A DNA stretch of 64,000 bases from an uncultured Acidobacteriota bacterium. Lineage in GTDB: Bacteria; Acidobacteriota; Terriglobia; Bryobacterales; Bryobacteraceae. The notes beneath the pieces were generated by a model, which saw nothing but the letters and a program-made list of their open reading frames with translations, did not search any database and had not been told where the DNA came from. Positions within the stretch are counted from its first letter, which is position 1. The number at the start of each line of letters is the position of its first letter. Of the stretch, positions 16,049 to 24,930 are shown piece by piece. Position numbers and translations under genes: made by a program. The stretch lies in the NCBI GenBank assembly GCA_902826685.1, contig CADEFT010000026.1, forward strand, positions 47,598 to 111,597, given 5' to 3'.

Positions 16049-19000
16049 ATGTGGATTACTCGCCTGCTGTTGGCCGTGCTCTTTGCACTTTCCGCGATCG
16101 CGCAAACCGACCGCGGCATCATCACCGGGTCGATTACCGATTCCTCCGGCGCCGCCGTGCCCGAAGCCAAGGTCACCGCCACCAACGCCGCCACCGGCAT
16201 TGCTTTCGCCACGATCACCACCGGATCCGGCGATTACACGATTCCCACGCTCCCGGTCGGCGTTTATCAGGTCCGCATTGAACGCCAGGGTTTCAAGAGC
16301 GCCGTGCGGGCCGACGTCACCATCACCGCCGGCAGCACGGCTACCGTCAACGCGCAGCTTGAAGTCGGCGCCGTCACCGAATCGGTGCAGGTGGCCGCGT
16401 CGCTCGATCTGGTACAAACCTCCACGGCAAAAGTCTCCACCGCGGTTTCGAACAAAATGGTGGATGAGTTGCCTCTGGTCGTGGGCGGCGCCATGCGCGG
16501 CGTTTTCGATCTCGCCCTGATTACGCCCGAAGCCAACCAGCCCAACGACGAAGCGTTCAACGTTGGCGGCGGCCAGGGCGGCGCCTATGGAGCCACCCTC
16601 GATGGCGTCTCCGTCCTCACCGGCCGCTTCAACTCCGTGCAGTGGACCAACGTGAACACGCCGTCGGTCGACGCCATCACCGAATTCGCCGTCGAAACCA
16701 ACGGCTTCAAAGCCGAGTATGGCCGCGCCCAGGGCGGCATGATGACGTTCACCTCAAAGAGCGGAACCAATAAGTTCAGCGGCACCCTGTATGAGTTCCT
16801 GCGCAACGACGCGCTCGATTCGCGCCGCTTCTTTGAAGACCGCAAGGGCAAGTATAAGCAGCACGATTTCGGCTGGAGCGCCGGCGGCCCCGTCTATCTT
16901 CCCAAGATCTATGACGGCCGCAACAAGACGTTCTTCTTCGCTTCCGGCGAATGGTTCCGTAATCGCGTCGGCGCCGGCAGCGGACGCTTCAGCGTTCCCA
17001 CGCCCGAAATGTTCAACGGCGATTTCAGCAACTGGGTCGATGGCAACAACGTGCGCCTGCCCATCTACGATCCCTCCACCACCCAGGCCACCGCCAGCGG
17101 CGCCTTCCAGCGCCAGCCCTTCGCCAACAACCAGGTTCCACAGGCGCGCTTTTCCACCATCGCCCGCAACTACTCCGCCCTGGTGCGGGACTTCCTGCGG
17201 CCCAACAACGGCGCCGCGCCCGGCACCAGCGATTACGTGCGCAACAACTACATCAACAACGTTGGCACCGCCCTCGACCCCTGGACCAAGTACAGCGTCA
17301 AGGCCGATCACAGCTTCGGCCAGAACGATCGCGTCAGCTTCCTCTATAACTACGCGCTGCACGATCGCGTGCCGGGTCCGGAAGGCTTCCCCGGCCTGCC
17401 CGGCATTCTCAACGAGAACCGCACCGATCGCCAGAAGAGCGACGTCTACCGCGCCACCTACGACAAAGTAATTACTCCCACCATCGTCAACCACATGTTC
17501 GGCGGCATGAACCTGATGCGCGACAGCCATTTCGCCGTCACCCTCGACGGCGGCTGGGAACAGAAAGGCGTCTGCCTCAAAAATTCCTGGGACTGCAACC
17601 GCAACCTGCTGATTGTCGAAAACTCGGACTACAGCACCTGGGTCGCGCGCGCCTACGATGGCTCGGAAAACTTCGTCTATTCCTTCGGCGACGACGTCAC
17701 CGTCACCCGCGGCAAACACACCTTCAAGGCGGGCTACCTGTGGGAGCGTATTCACTACAACGGCTTCGGCCAGCAGACTATCGGCGGCCTGGTGCGCGGC
17801 GACCGGCGCTCCACCAGCGTGCCCAACGATAACAACATCTCCACCGGCGGCGGCAACGGCTTCGCCTCGTTCCTGCTGGGCCAGGCCTTCACCGCGGGCA
17901 CCGAGAACGACCGCTTTGTCGGACAACAATGGCGCAGCCACGCCTGGTACGCGCAAGACGACTGGAAGCTGTCCCAGCGCCTCACCTTAAACCTCGGCGT
18001 GCGCTATGAGTTCACTCTCCCGCCGCTCGAACAGACCGACAAATGGAGCGACCTCGATCCGCGCCTGCCCAACGCCCGCGCCGAAGGACTGCCCGGAGCC
18101 CTCCGTTTCGCCGGTTTCGGCACCGGACGGGAAGGCCGCCGCGCCCTCGCCACCGGCTGGTATGGCGGCATCAGCCCGCGCTTTGGACTCGCCTTTGCGA
18201 TGGATAACAAGACCGTGATCCGCGCCAGCGCCGGCCGTACCTTCGGCGTCGCCAAAACGATCACCGGCAGCGCGCACTTCGAAGGCTCTACCCTGGTCTT
18301 CTCGGCCTCGAGTCTCGACAACGGCGTCTCCCCCATCACCACCCACGACGCCGGTGTCCCGCCTTATGTGCGCCCCCCGGTCGTCGACCCCACGTTTTCC
18401 AATGGCGCCAGTCCCGCCTTCTGGGACGGCGAGGCCGTCCGCCTGCCCGAGAACTACCAGTGGACGCTATCGGTGCAGCGCCAGTTGAGCAACTCGCTGG
18501 TGCTTGAAACCAACTACAACGCCACCATCGGCGCTTACCTGGTGGCGGGCTTGAAGCGCTACAACCAGCTTCCCTTCAGCGCCCTCGAACGCTACGGGCG
18601 CAACCTGCTGGCCAGTTCCATCGATTCTCCCGCCGCCCGCGCGGCCGGCCTTACCAGGCCCTATCAGGACATCAATTGCCAGTTCAGCCCCACCTGCGCC
18701 CCGGTCAGCGTCGCCCAGGCCCTGCGGCCTTTCCCGCAGTTCCGCGACATCAACACCGCCTCGGGCGCCGGAGACAAGAGCGGTCACTCAAGCTATCACT
18801 CCTGGGTCGTCAAACTCGACAAGCGCTACGCCCAGGGCCTGACCATGCAGGGCTCTTACGTGTTCTCCAAGCTGATTACCGACGCCGATGGCTACAACCC
18901 CGATAACGGCACCATCGATCACTACAACCGGCGCCTGGAAAAGTCCATCGGCGAATTCGATCTCACCCACAACATCAAGGCCACCTACATCTACGAGATC

Positions 19001-19525
19001 CCGCTCGGCAAGGGAAGAAAGTGGCTTACCGGCGGAGCGGCCTCCTGGATCCTCGGCGGCTGGCGCGTTGCCGGCAGCCATTTCTACGCCAGCGGCTACC
19101 CGCTCGGCATCGGCAACAGCGCCGCCCTCGGTGGCGTTCTATTCAATGGCCGCAGCGCCGCCACCATCGGCACTTACGACGGTTGGATCGTGAATCAGAA
19201 CAACCCCGACTGGAAAGGCGCCGACCGCTACTTCCAGCAGCCTTCCTTCTTCGGACCCCAACCCACCGATCGCGCCGGCAACGCCACGCGCCACAACCCC
19301 AAAGCCCGCCAGCCATGGAACTTCTCCGAAAACTACTCGCTGGCCAAGAGCTTCGCCGTCAAGGAATCTCTCCGCGTCGATCTGCGCTGGGAAATGTTCA
19401 ACCTGCTGAACCGGTTCCGTCCCTCCCCCGGCAGCACCAACGTGCAGGATCCGAACTTCGGCCGCGTGCAGGGGCAATTGAACGAACCCCGACGCATGCA
19501 GTTCGGCCTCAAGCTTTATTGGTAA
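16049..19525 (+). CDS. Oar-like TonB-dependent outer-membrane receptor (copy 2)
   Basis: 1158 residues. The signal peptide (MWITRLLLAVLFALSAIAQ) is followed by a carboxypeptidase-regulatory-like domain (GIITGSITDSSGAAVPEAKV ... GDYTIPTLPVGVYQVRIE), then a plug-like region (VETNGFKAEYGRAQGGMMTFTSKSGTN). The long barrel ends in an aromatic residue (FGLKLYW). It is more divergent in the plug from the other two receptors and contains several cysteines (GVCLKNSWDCN, CQFSPTCAP), which is unusual for a barrel and probably reflects disulfides in extracellular loops. Outer-membrane location is inferred; the substrate is unknown. The start follows the leader region by nine bases without a clear Shine-Dalgarno sequence. 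Confidence 0.88.
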   Translation: MWITRLLLAVLFALSAIAQTDRGIITGSITDSSGAAVPEAKVTATNAATGIAFATITTGSGDYTIPTLPVGVYQVRIERQGFKSAVRADVTITAGSTATVNAQLEVGAVTESVQVAASLDLVQTSTAKVSTAVSNKMVDELPLVVGGAMRGVFDLALITPEANQPNDEAFNVGGGQGGAYGATLDGVSVLTGRFNSVQWTNVNTPSVDAITEFAVETNGFKAEYGRAQGGMMTFTSKSGTNKFSGTLYEFLRNDALDSRRFFEDRKGKYKQHDFGWSAGGPVYLPKIYDGRNKTFFFASGEWFRNRVGAGSGRFSVPTPEMFNGDFSNWVDGNNVRLPIYDPSTTQATASGAFQRQPFANNQVPQARFSTIARNYSALVRDFLRPNNGAAPGTSDYVRNNYINNVGTALDPWTKYSVKADHSFGQNDRVSFLYNYALHDRVPGPEGFPGLPGILNENRTDRQKSDVYRATYDKVITPTIVNHMFGGMNLMRDSHFAVTLDGGWEQKGVCLKNSWDCNRNLLIVENSDYSTWVARAYDGSENFVYSFGDDVTVTRGKHTFKAGYLWERIHYNGFGQQTIGGLVRGDRRSTSVPNDNNISTGGGNGFASFLLGQAFTAGTENDRFVGQQWRSHAWYAQDDWKLSQRLTLNLGVRYEFTLPPLEQTDKWSDLDPRLPNARAEGLPGALRFAGFGTGREGRRALATGWYGGISPRFGLAFAMDNKTVIRASAGRTFGVAKTITGSAHFEGSTLVFSASSLDNGVSPITTHDAGVPPYVRPPVVDPTFSNGASPAFWDGEAVRLPENYQWTLSVQRQLSNSLVLETNYNATIGAYLVAGLKRYNQLPFSALERYGRNLLASSIDSPAARAAGLTRPYQDINCQFSPTCAPVSVAQALRPFPQFRDINTASGAGDKSGHSSYHSWVVKLDKRYAQGLTMQGSYVFSKLITDADGYNPDNGTIDHYNRRLEKSIGEFDLTHNIKATYIYEIPLGKGRKWLTGGAASWILGGWRVAGSHFYASGYPLGIGNSAALGGVLFNGRSAATIGTYDGWIVNQNNPDWKGADRYFQQPSFFGPQPTDRAGNATRHNPKARQPWNFSENYSLAKSFAVKESLRVDLRWEMFNLLNRFRPSPGSTNVQDPNFGRVQGQLNEPRRMQFGLKLYW

Positions 19526-19530
19526 GTGAG

Positions 19531-20808
19531 CTACTGCAGCCGCCATTCGATATTCCGGATGCCGCGCAGCGCCTCCCGCGCTACCTCGGCGTCCGGATCC
19601 CGCTGCAACTGTTCGAGCACCGGCAGCGAGTCTTTCCCGCCGCTCAGCCCCAGTACGGCGGCCAGTCTCGTCTTCTCATCGCGAGTCCCGCGCGGCACCA
19701 GGCCATGCAGCGCCACCCGTGTCTCATCGTCGCGCGCCAGTTCCACCAGGAACGGCGCCGCCACGTCCCGATACGACCGTGAGTTGAGCGTGTTCACCAG
19801 GTACGGCAGCGGACTGCCCTCCTGTAAATCCCGCCGCCCCAGCATCACCAGCGCGAAGGCCTGGGAAAGCCGCACGCCCATCTTCCCTTCGCTGCGGTAA
19901 GCCTTATCCATGGTCTCGGCGTCGCTCGGATTTCGAAGCCTTCCGTAACCTTCCGCCGAGCCCGCCCGCAGCCCCTCGTCGCGATGGTCGAAATATTTTG
20001 CGTAAAGCACACGGCTCGCTTCCTCCGGCATCATCGCCACCGCCGAAAGCGCCGCCCGCCGCACCTTGATCTCGCCCTCGCCGTCCACAAGGGCCCGCAG
20101 ATCGTTCAGCGCGCCGCGATTGCGCAGCAGACCGGCCGCTTCCACCGCCGCGATCTGCACCCTGGGCTTGGGATCCTTCAACAGAAACTGGACGCTCCGC
20201 CCGCTTTCCGGCTCGCGAATCTTCTGCACCGCAATCAGCCCTTCATATAGCACCGCATCGTCTTTCGATTTCAGCGCTTCGTATAAATCGGGCAGCGCCG
20301 CCCGCCCGCGCAGAATTCCCACCCCGCGCGCCGCCATCGCCCGCGCCGGCATCGTGATGCCACCGCGCGCCACTTTGCCGAGCGCCACCGCCACCTTCTC
20401 CGGCACCTGCACCGCCGGGTCGACGATATCGGTATTGGTGTCGGTGAAGTGGCCCTTCATCGAAGTGCCCGCTTTGCGGAAGGAAGAAGTGAAACCCGTC
20501 TTGAGGAACCCCGGCAGGTAAACGTTCACCAGTCCCTCGACGGCGCGCATCTGGATATCGCCCTCGGCGTCGCCGGTGGCCTTGATCAGCGGGTCCACGC
20601 TTGCTTCCCCGCCGATCGACGCGATGGCACGGGCCGCCTCCCATCGCACTTCCGGATCGGAATCTTCGAGGTAAGGAGCGATCTTGGCGATTCCGCCCGA
20701 ACCTTCGCGCGCATAATCGCGCACGCCGCGGATCCGGGCCTTCGATTCGTCGTCGGCGCCAGGCAATAGCGCCGCGGCCAGACAACCCAGAACCAGAAGT
20801 GGTTGCAA
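19531..20808 (-). CDS. HEAT-repeat protein with probable signal peptide
   Basis: About 425 residues from a TTG at 20808. The hydrophobic segment (QPLLVLGCLAAALLPGA) looks like a signal or lipoprotein-type leader. Then come successive HEAT/PBS-lyase-like repeats of about 30 residues (for example IAPYLEDSDPEVRWEAARAIASIGGEASVDPLI, LLKDPKPRVQIAAVEAAGLL, ALVDGEGEIKVRRAALSAVAMMP, RDPDAEVAREALRGI). Such solenoids bind protein partners; no enzyme motif is visible. The frame is open to an ATG at 20934, but that extension encodes two copies of a 29-bp DNA repeat, so the internal start is preferred. It is probably transcribed with mqnD. It ends five bases from the convergent receptor stop. Confidence 0.7.
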   Translation of the reverse strand: MQPLLVLGCLAAALLPGADDESKARIRGVRDYAREGSGGIAKIAPYLEDSDPEVRWEAARAIASIGGEASVDPLIKATGDAEGDIQMRAVEGLVNVYLPGFLKTGFTSSFRKAGTSMKGHFTDTNTDIVDPAVQVPEKVAVALGKVARGGITMPARAMAARGVGILRGRAALPDLYEALKSKDDAVLYEGLIAVQKIREPESGRSVQFLLKDPKPRVQIAAVEAAGLLRNRGALNDLRALVDGEGEIKVRRAALSAVAMMPEEASRVLYAKYFDHRDEGLRAGSAEGYGRLRNPSDAETMDKAYRSEGKMGVRLSQAFALVMLGRRDLQEGSPLPYLVNTLNSRSYRDVAAPFLVELARDDETRVALHGLVPRGTRDEKTRLAAVLGLSGGKDSLPVLEQLQRDPDAEVAREALRGIRNIEWRLQ

Positions 20809-20811
20809 GCC

Positions 20812-20921
20812 CGCCGGTCTCCGTTGTTCGCGGTTCCTCAAAAGCGAACAGGGACCGGCGCGGTCCACCAACGGGCTAGGAACCAGAGCTCGCGCCGGTC
20901 TCCGTTGTTCGCGGTTCCTCA
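20812..20921. repeat. Two exact 29-bp direct repeats with a hairpin between them
   Basis: Identical 29-bp segments at 20812-20840 and 20893-20921 start 81 bp apart. Between them lies the palindrome GGACCGGCGCGGTCC (20852-20866). The element fills the gap between mqnD and the HEAT-repeat gene. The spacing is a multiple of three, so the minus-strand frame stays open and repeats the peptide LLRNREQRRPA, which makes the HEAT gene look longer. It resembles a dispersed intergenic repeat, but the rest of the genome is needed to confirm that. Confidence 0.7.
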
Positions 20922-20948
20922 GAAGATCCCGCATGGCAGAAAAGACGT

Positions 20949-21794
20949 CTACCGCACGAACTCCAGTTTCACCCGATTCGGAATCAGGCCCGCTTCAAAA
21001 CCCATATCGAGCAGCTTCTGCGCCGCCACCGGTACCTGCTCCCCGCAATCCACCGTGTAATGATTCACGTACATGCCGACGAATTTCTGCGCCTGCGCCG
21101 CGTCCATGTCCCTGGCAAACTGCATGGCGTAGTTGATCGCCTCTTCCTGATGATCGAGCGCGTAGCGGATGCTCTCCGACATCATCCGGCAGCATTCCGA
21201 GCGGATCTCCGGCTTAAGCGACCGCAGAATCGCATTCGCCCCCAGCGGCAGCGGCAGGTTATACTTGCCCTTCCACCACTTGCCCAGATCGGCGATGTTG
21301 TGGAACCCGCCCCGCGAATACGTCAGTTGGCCTTCGTGAATCACCAGTCCCAGATCGGCGCCGCCTTCCTTCACCGCATCCAGAATCTGGTCGAACGGAA
21401 TCACCACCGCTTCAAAGTCCGGCTCCATCAGCTTCAGCGTCAGGTAGGCCGATGTCATCTTGCCCGGAATGGCGATCTTCTTGCCCTTGATTTCACCGGG
21501 CGTCATCGGATGCATGGCAACCAATATGGGCCCGTAGCCGTCGCCGATGCTCGATCCCGCCGCCATCAGCGCATACTTGTCCGCCACGTAAGGATAGGCA
21601 TGATAGGAAATCGCCGTGATTTCATACAGGCCCTGCATGGCTTTCTGATTCAGGCTCTGAATGTCTTCCAGTACGTGCTTGAAAGTGACTTTCGACGATC
21701 GCACCTTCTTGGTGGCCATGCCATAGAACATGTAGGCGTCATCGGAATCCGGACTGTGCGCACAGACGATATCTTGAGCCGCGCTAGCGGACAT
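20949..21794 (-). CDS. mqnD: 1,4-dihydroxy-6-naphthoate synthase (futalosine pathway)
   Basis: A 281-residue MqnA/MqnD-fold protein. The N-terminal CAHSPDSDDAYMFYG is the MqnD signature (S-P-D-x-D-D), distinct from MqnA. LMAAGSSIGDGYGPILVA is the substrate-loop motif, and ADLGLVIHEGQLTY carries the conserved His-Glu. MqnD converts cyclic dehypoxanthinyl futalosine to 1,4-dihydroxy-6-naphthoate for menaquinone, so this organism uses the futalosine route. GGGAG sits eight bases before the ATG. It lies 29 bp after the GT-C-like gene and is probably cotranscribed with it. Confidence 0.92.
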   Translation of the reverse strand: MSASAAQDIVCAHSPDSDDAYMFYGMATKKVRSSKVTFKHVLEDIQSLNQKAMQGLYEITAISYHAYPYVADKYALMAAGSSIGDGYGPILVAMHPMTPGEIKGKKIAIPGKMTSAYLTLKLMEPDFEAVVIPFDQILDAVKEGGADLGLVIHEGQLTYSRGGFHNIADLGKWWKGKYNLPLPLGANAILRSLKPEIRSECCRMMSESIRYALDHQEEAINYAMQFARDMDAAQAQKFVGMYVNHYTVDCGEQVPVAAQKLLDMGFEAGLIPNRVKLEFVR

Positions 21795-21823
21795 AAGCTG
21801 CTCTCCCGATCAAAATGCCGTAT

Positions 21824-23146
21824 TCACTCCGCGCTCGGTTGTTGGAGGGACGCTGGCGTGAGTACGCGATGAAGTGATTTTTTACTATACCAGAGTGCCC
21901 CCGCGAATTCGCATAGCAGAATCGTGAGAACCGGCGCATAAACCAGCCATCGCACCCACGTGGACCCGTTCCACTCGCTCGCCTCGAACCACCGCGGCAG
22001 CACCGAGTAGAACAGCGGGCTCAGCGCCACCCAAACCAGCAGTCCACGCACCGGGTAAACGGCAAGAAACGGCAGCAGCCAGGTCAGGTACCACGGGTGG
22101 CAGTTCGAGGAAATCAGCAGCATCGCCGCGATCGTGAACAGCGCGCCCGCCACAGGCGGCATCCGCCGCCACCAGGCCCATCCGATGGCCGCACCCACCA
22201 GCCCGAAAGCCGCGTACTTGGCCGCATAGACGTCCCCGCCAGCCAGCCACAACAACAGCCCATAAAGACTGTCGTTGTTCCGCCAGCCGCCGAGAAACCC
22301 GCTTAGAAGCGCTCCGTTGTCGAGCGGTCCCCAGCCGTAGGGAGCCATCAGCGCTCCAAGAACCGGCACAATGACGAGCATCTCGAGTCCCACCCCCAGC
22401 AACGGCGCCAGCGCCAGCGGCCAGATCTTCGCTCCAGCCGCCAGCGCCAGCAACGCAAACGCCGCCATTCTCCTGCCTCGCGCCTCCGCCCAAAACGCCA
22501 GCACCAGCGGAAACAGCATCAGAGAATCGTTGTGGCCGTTGCCCCAAAACTCGAAAATCGGAAGCGGGTTCCATGCATACAGAAGCAGCCGCTCCCGCCC
22601 CAGCCCCAGCGCCGGCAACAGTAGCCATAAGGCTCCCATCACGCCCAAATCCGCCAGTGCCGCCGGAGCCTTCCAATGCCCTGACGGCAGCGCCACCCGG
22701 TGGTAAATCATCTCCGTCAGCGGTCCATAAACGGCCCGGAAATCGCGCCCCGGAATCCGCTCGAACGTTGCGTCTTTCAGATGCGCCCAGGCCGGATCGT
22801 TCGGCGCCACCCGATAAGGATTCCCACCTGCAGCCTGCAGCCGCGCTTCCCATTTATATCGATATAAGTCATCGCTGAACTCCGCCTCCAACTGCCATGC
22901 CGTCAACCGGAAGCATACCCCCGCGACCACCAAGAAGAGAGGAATCTGATTGAAAAGATTTGACTTATTTGATTGAGAAACCTTTAGAAGGAAAGCGCTT
23001 GTTATGAGGTATACTACAGAGGACCCAACCAGAAGGGCTATGGCCAACCACACGGACGACCGCAACGGGCTCAGCAGTACCAGGGCGATCCAGGCAAGCT
23101 GCAACACCGCCGCGGATACCAATACCTGCCCGGGAACTGCCGTCAT
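21824..23146 (-). CDS. Polytopic GT-C-type glycosyltransferase-like protein (GT87/DUF2029-like)
   Basis: A 440-residue protein with about ten membrane helices. Between helices it has the loop SDDLYRYKWEARLQAAGGNPYRVAPND, the Asp-rich DD ... RY-x-WE/D ... G-x-NPY motif seen in polyprenyl-phosphate-sugar-dependent mannosyltransferases. RDFRAVYGPLTEMIY and WNPLPIFEFWGNGHNDSLM (matching the family's WNPLVL-E-GHND) are further landmarks. It probably adds a sugar from a lipid-linked donor outside the cytoplasmic membrane, acceptor unknown. It is divergent from the GT2 enzyme at 23178 with only 31 bp between start codons, so both may belong to one envelope-glycan process. Confidence 0.78.
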   Translation of the reverse strand: MTAVPGQVLVSAAVLQLAWIALVLLSPLRSSVWLAIALLVGSSVVYLITSAFLLKVSQSNKSNLFNQIPLFLVVAGVCFRLTAWQLEAEFSDDLYRYKWEARLQAAGGNPYRVAPNDPAWAHLKDATFERIPGRDFRAVYGPLTEMIYHRVALPSGHWKAPAALADLGVMGALWLLLPALGLGRERLLLYAWNPLPIFEFWGNGHNDSLMLFPLVLAFWAEARGRRMAAFALLALAAGAKIWPLALAPLLGVGLEMLVIVPVLGALMAPYGWGPLDNGALLSGFLGGWRNNDSLYGLLLWLAGGDVYAAKYAAFGLVGAAIGWAWWRRMPPVAGALFTIAAMLLISSNCHPWYLTWLLPFLAVYPVRGLLVWVALSPLFYSVLPRWFEASEWNGSTWVRWLVYAPVLTILLCEFAGALWYSKKSLHRVLTPASLQQPSAE

Positions 23147-23177
23147 GCGGTTTGCCAGAGGTTAAAACTCGAGCCCC

Positions 23178-24779
23178 ATGGTAGCAGCAGCCATTCCGCC
23201 ATTTGCATTTCTCGCTTCGGCGTCGGCGTTCAGCCGCTGGCAGCGTGGCTTCTTCGACGACACCTTCGCCGGCATTCACCAGCTCACCTGGTTCGACTAT
23301 GCGCTGCTGATTCCCTACTTCACCGTTCTCATCGTTCTTTCCATTTACGGGCTCCACCGCTACTACTGCATCCGCGAATATTTCAAACACCGCCCCAAGC
23401 TCAACCAGCCCCCCGCCCAACGCTTCGATCGGCTTCCGCGCGTCACCATCCAACTGCCCCTCTACAACGAACGCTACGTGGTCGAGCAGTTGCTGGAGCA
23501 GGTCGTCCAGATGGAGTATCCGAAAGAGTTGCTCGAAATCCAGGTGCTCGACGACTCCACCGACGAGACCCATCCGTTCACCGAACGTCTGGTGAATGAA
23601 TACCGCGCGCAAGGCTACCCCATCGTTTACCGCCATCGCGCCAACCGCCACGGCTTCAAGGCGGGCGCCCTGCAGGAAGGCATGGAAGTGGCCACCGGCG
23701 AATTCTTCGCCATCTTCGACGCCGATTTCCTGCCGCCCAAGGATTTCCTCACCCGCACCATCCACCATTTCACCGATTCCAAGGTGGGCATGGTGCAAAC
23801 GCGCTGGACCTACACCAACCGCCACTACAACATCCTCACCGAAGTGCAGGGGATGCTGCTTGACGGCCACTTCGTGCTCGAACACGGCGCCCGCTACGGC
23901 GGCGGCACGTTCTTCAACTTCAACGGCACCGCCGGCATCCTGCGCCGGGCGATGATTCAGGACGCGGGCGGCTGGGAACACGACACCCTCACCGAAGATT
24001 CAGACCTCAGCTATCGCGCCCAGTTGAAGGGCTGGAATTTCGTCTATGTGCCGTCGGTCGAATGCCCGTCGGAGCTGCCGGTGGAAACGCACGCCTTCCA
24101 GGTACAGCAATCGCGCTGGGCCAAGGGGCTGATGCAGGTCGCCATCAAACTGCTGATGCGGATCCTCAAGGCCGATCTGCCCTTCCGCATCAAAGCCGAA
24201 GCTTTCTGCCATCTCACCCCGAACATTTCCTATCCGCTGATGATCGTCGTCTCGGCGCTCATGCTGCCGGTCATGATCGTGCGCTTCTACGTCGGCTGGG
24301 TGGAGATGCTGCTTCTCGATCTGCCGCTGGTTATCGCTTCGTTCTGGTCGATTTCGGCTTTCTATCTCATCGCGCAGCGCGAGCTCTATCCGCAAACCTG
24401 GAAGCGCTCCCTGTTTTTCCTGCCCGCCCTGATGAGCGCCGGCGTCGCCCTCACCGTCATCAATACGCGCGCCGTGCTCGAAGCCATCTTCGGCGTCCAG
24501 ACGGCGTTTGTGCGCACACCGAAGTTTGCCGGCGCCGGCAAAACCGAGCAGAAGAAGTATCGCGCCCGCAGCGGCTGGCTGCCCTACGCCGAACTGGCCA
24601 TCGGAACCTACTTCCTCTCCATGGTGCTTTACGCCATCGACACCTTCAACTTCATGGCCGTGCCGGTGCTGATGCTTTTTGTCGGCGGCTACTATTGGGC
24701 CGCCTTCTCCACCCTTTGGCAGGAGCATCAGGATCGTATGCGCTGGGAAGCCGCGCGTAAACTCGAAACCGCCCGCTGA
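23178..24779 (+). CDS. Membrane family 2 glycosyltransferase (cellulose-synthase-like)
   Basis: A 533-residue processive-type GT2. There is one N-terminal membrane helix (residues about 40-60). The catalytic domain has QLPLYNE, QVLDDSTDE (first Asp), FAIFDADFLPP (DxD), LTEDSDLSYR (TED catalytic base) and QQSRWAKG (Q/RxxRW acceptor motif). Four or so C-terminal membrane helices follow. All motifs are intact. This set is shared by cellulose synthase BcsA, glucomannan-synthase-like and ceramide glucosyltransferase-like enzymes. There is no PilZ domain and no BcsB partner, so cellulose is not established. It presumably makes or primes an exported polysaccharide or glycolipid. Confidence 0.88.
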   Translation: MVAAAIPPFAFLASASAFSRWQRGFFDDTFAGIHQLTWFDYALLIPYFTVLIVLSIYGLHRYYCIREYFKHRPKLNQPPAQRFDRLPRVTIQLPLYNERYVVEQLLEQVVQMEYPKELLEIQVLDDSTDETHPFTERLVNEYRAQGYPIVYRHRANRHGFKAGALQEGMEVATGEFFAIFDADFLPPKDFLTRTIHHFTDSKVGMVQTRWTYTNRHYNILTEVQGMLLDGHFVLEHGARYGGGTFFNFNGTAGILRRAMIQDAGGWEHDTLTEDSDLSYRAQLKGWNFVYVPSVECPSELPVETHAFQVQQSRWAKGLMQVAIKLLMRILKADLPFRIKAEAFCHLTPNISYPLMIVVSALMLPVMIVRFYVGWVEMLLLDLPLVIASFWSISAFYLIAQRELYPQTWKRSLFFLPALMSAGVALTVINTRAVLEAIFGVQTAFVRTPKFAGAGKTEQKKYRARSGWLPYAELAIGTYFLSMVLYAIDTFNFMAVPVLMLFVGGYYWAAFSTLWQEHQDRMRWEAARKLETAR

Positions 24780-24788
24780 TTTCCGCCA

Positions 24789-24838
24789 CCGGACAAATTG
24801 TCCGGACACTCGGACGCTTACCCTGACAAGTTGTCCGG
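24789..24838. promoter_or_regulatory. Two phased palindromic sites, candidate operators
   Basis: CCGGACAAATTGTCCGG (24789-24805) is a perfect 8-bp-arm palindrome. A second site reads TGACAAGTTGTCCGG (24824-24838), keeping GACAA-n-TTGTC. Their centres (24797 and 24830) are 33 bp apart, about three helical turns. They lie in the 120-bp gap upstream of the HD-GYP/GGDEF gene. There is no T-run, so a dimeric repressor or activator operator is more likely than a terminator. Confidence 0.5.
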
Positions 24839-24930
24839 CCGATCCCCACTCCATCCGGTCCAACCAGTGCTATGCCCTAAGGCTTGACGCCCAGGCGCGA
24901 ATGGCACGCCAAGTGCTCTTATCTGGAGCG

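Noticed and set aside
24789..24805. Terminator of the GT2 gene
   Set aside because: The palindrome has a one-base centre and no T-run, so it cannot fold as a normal terminator hairpin.
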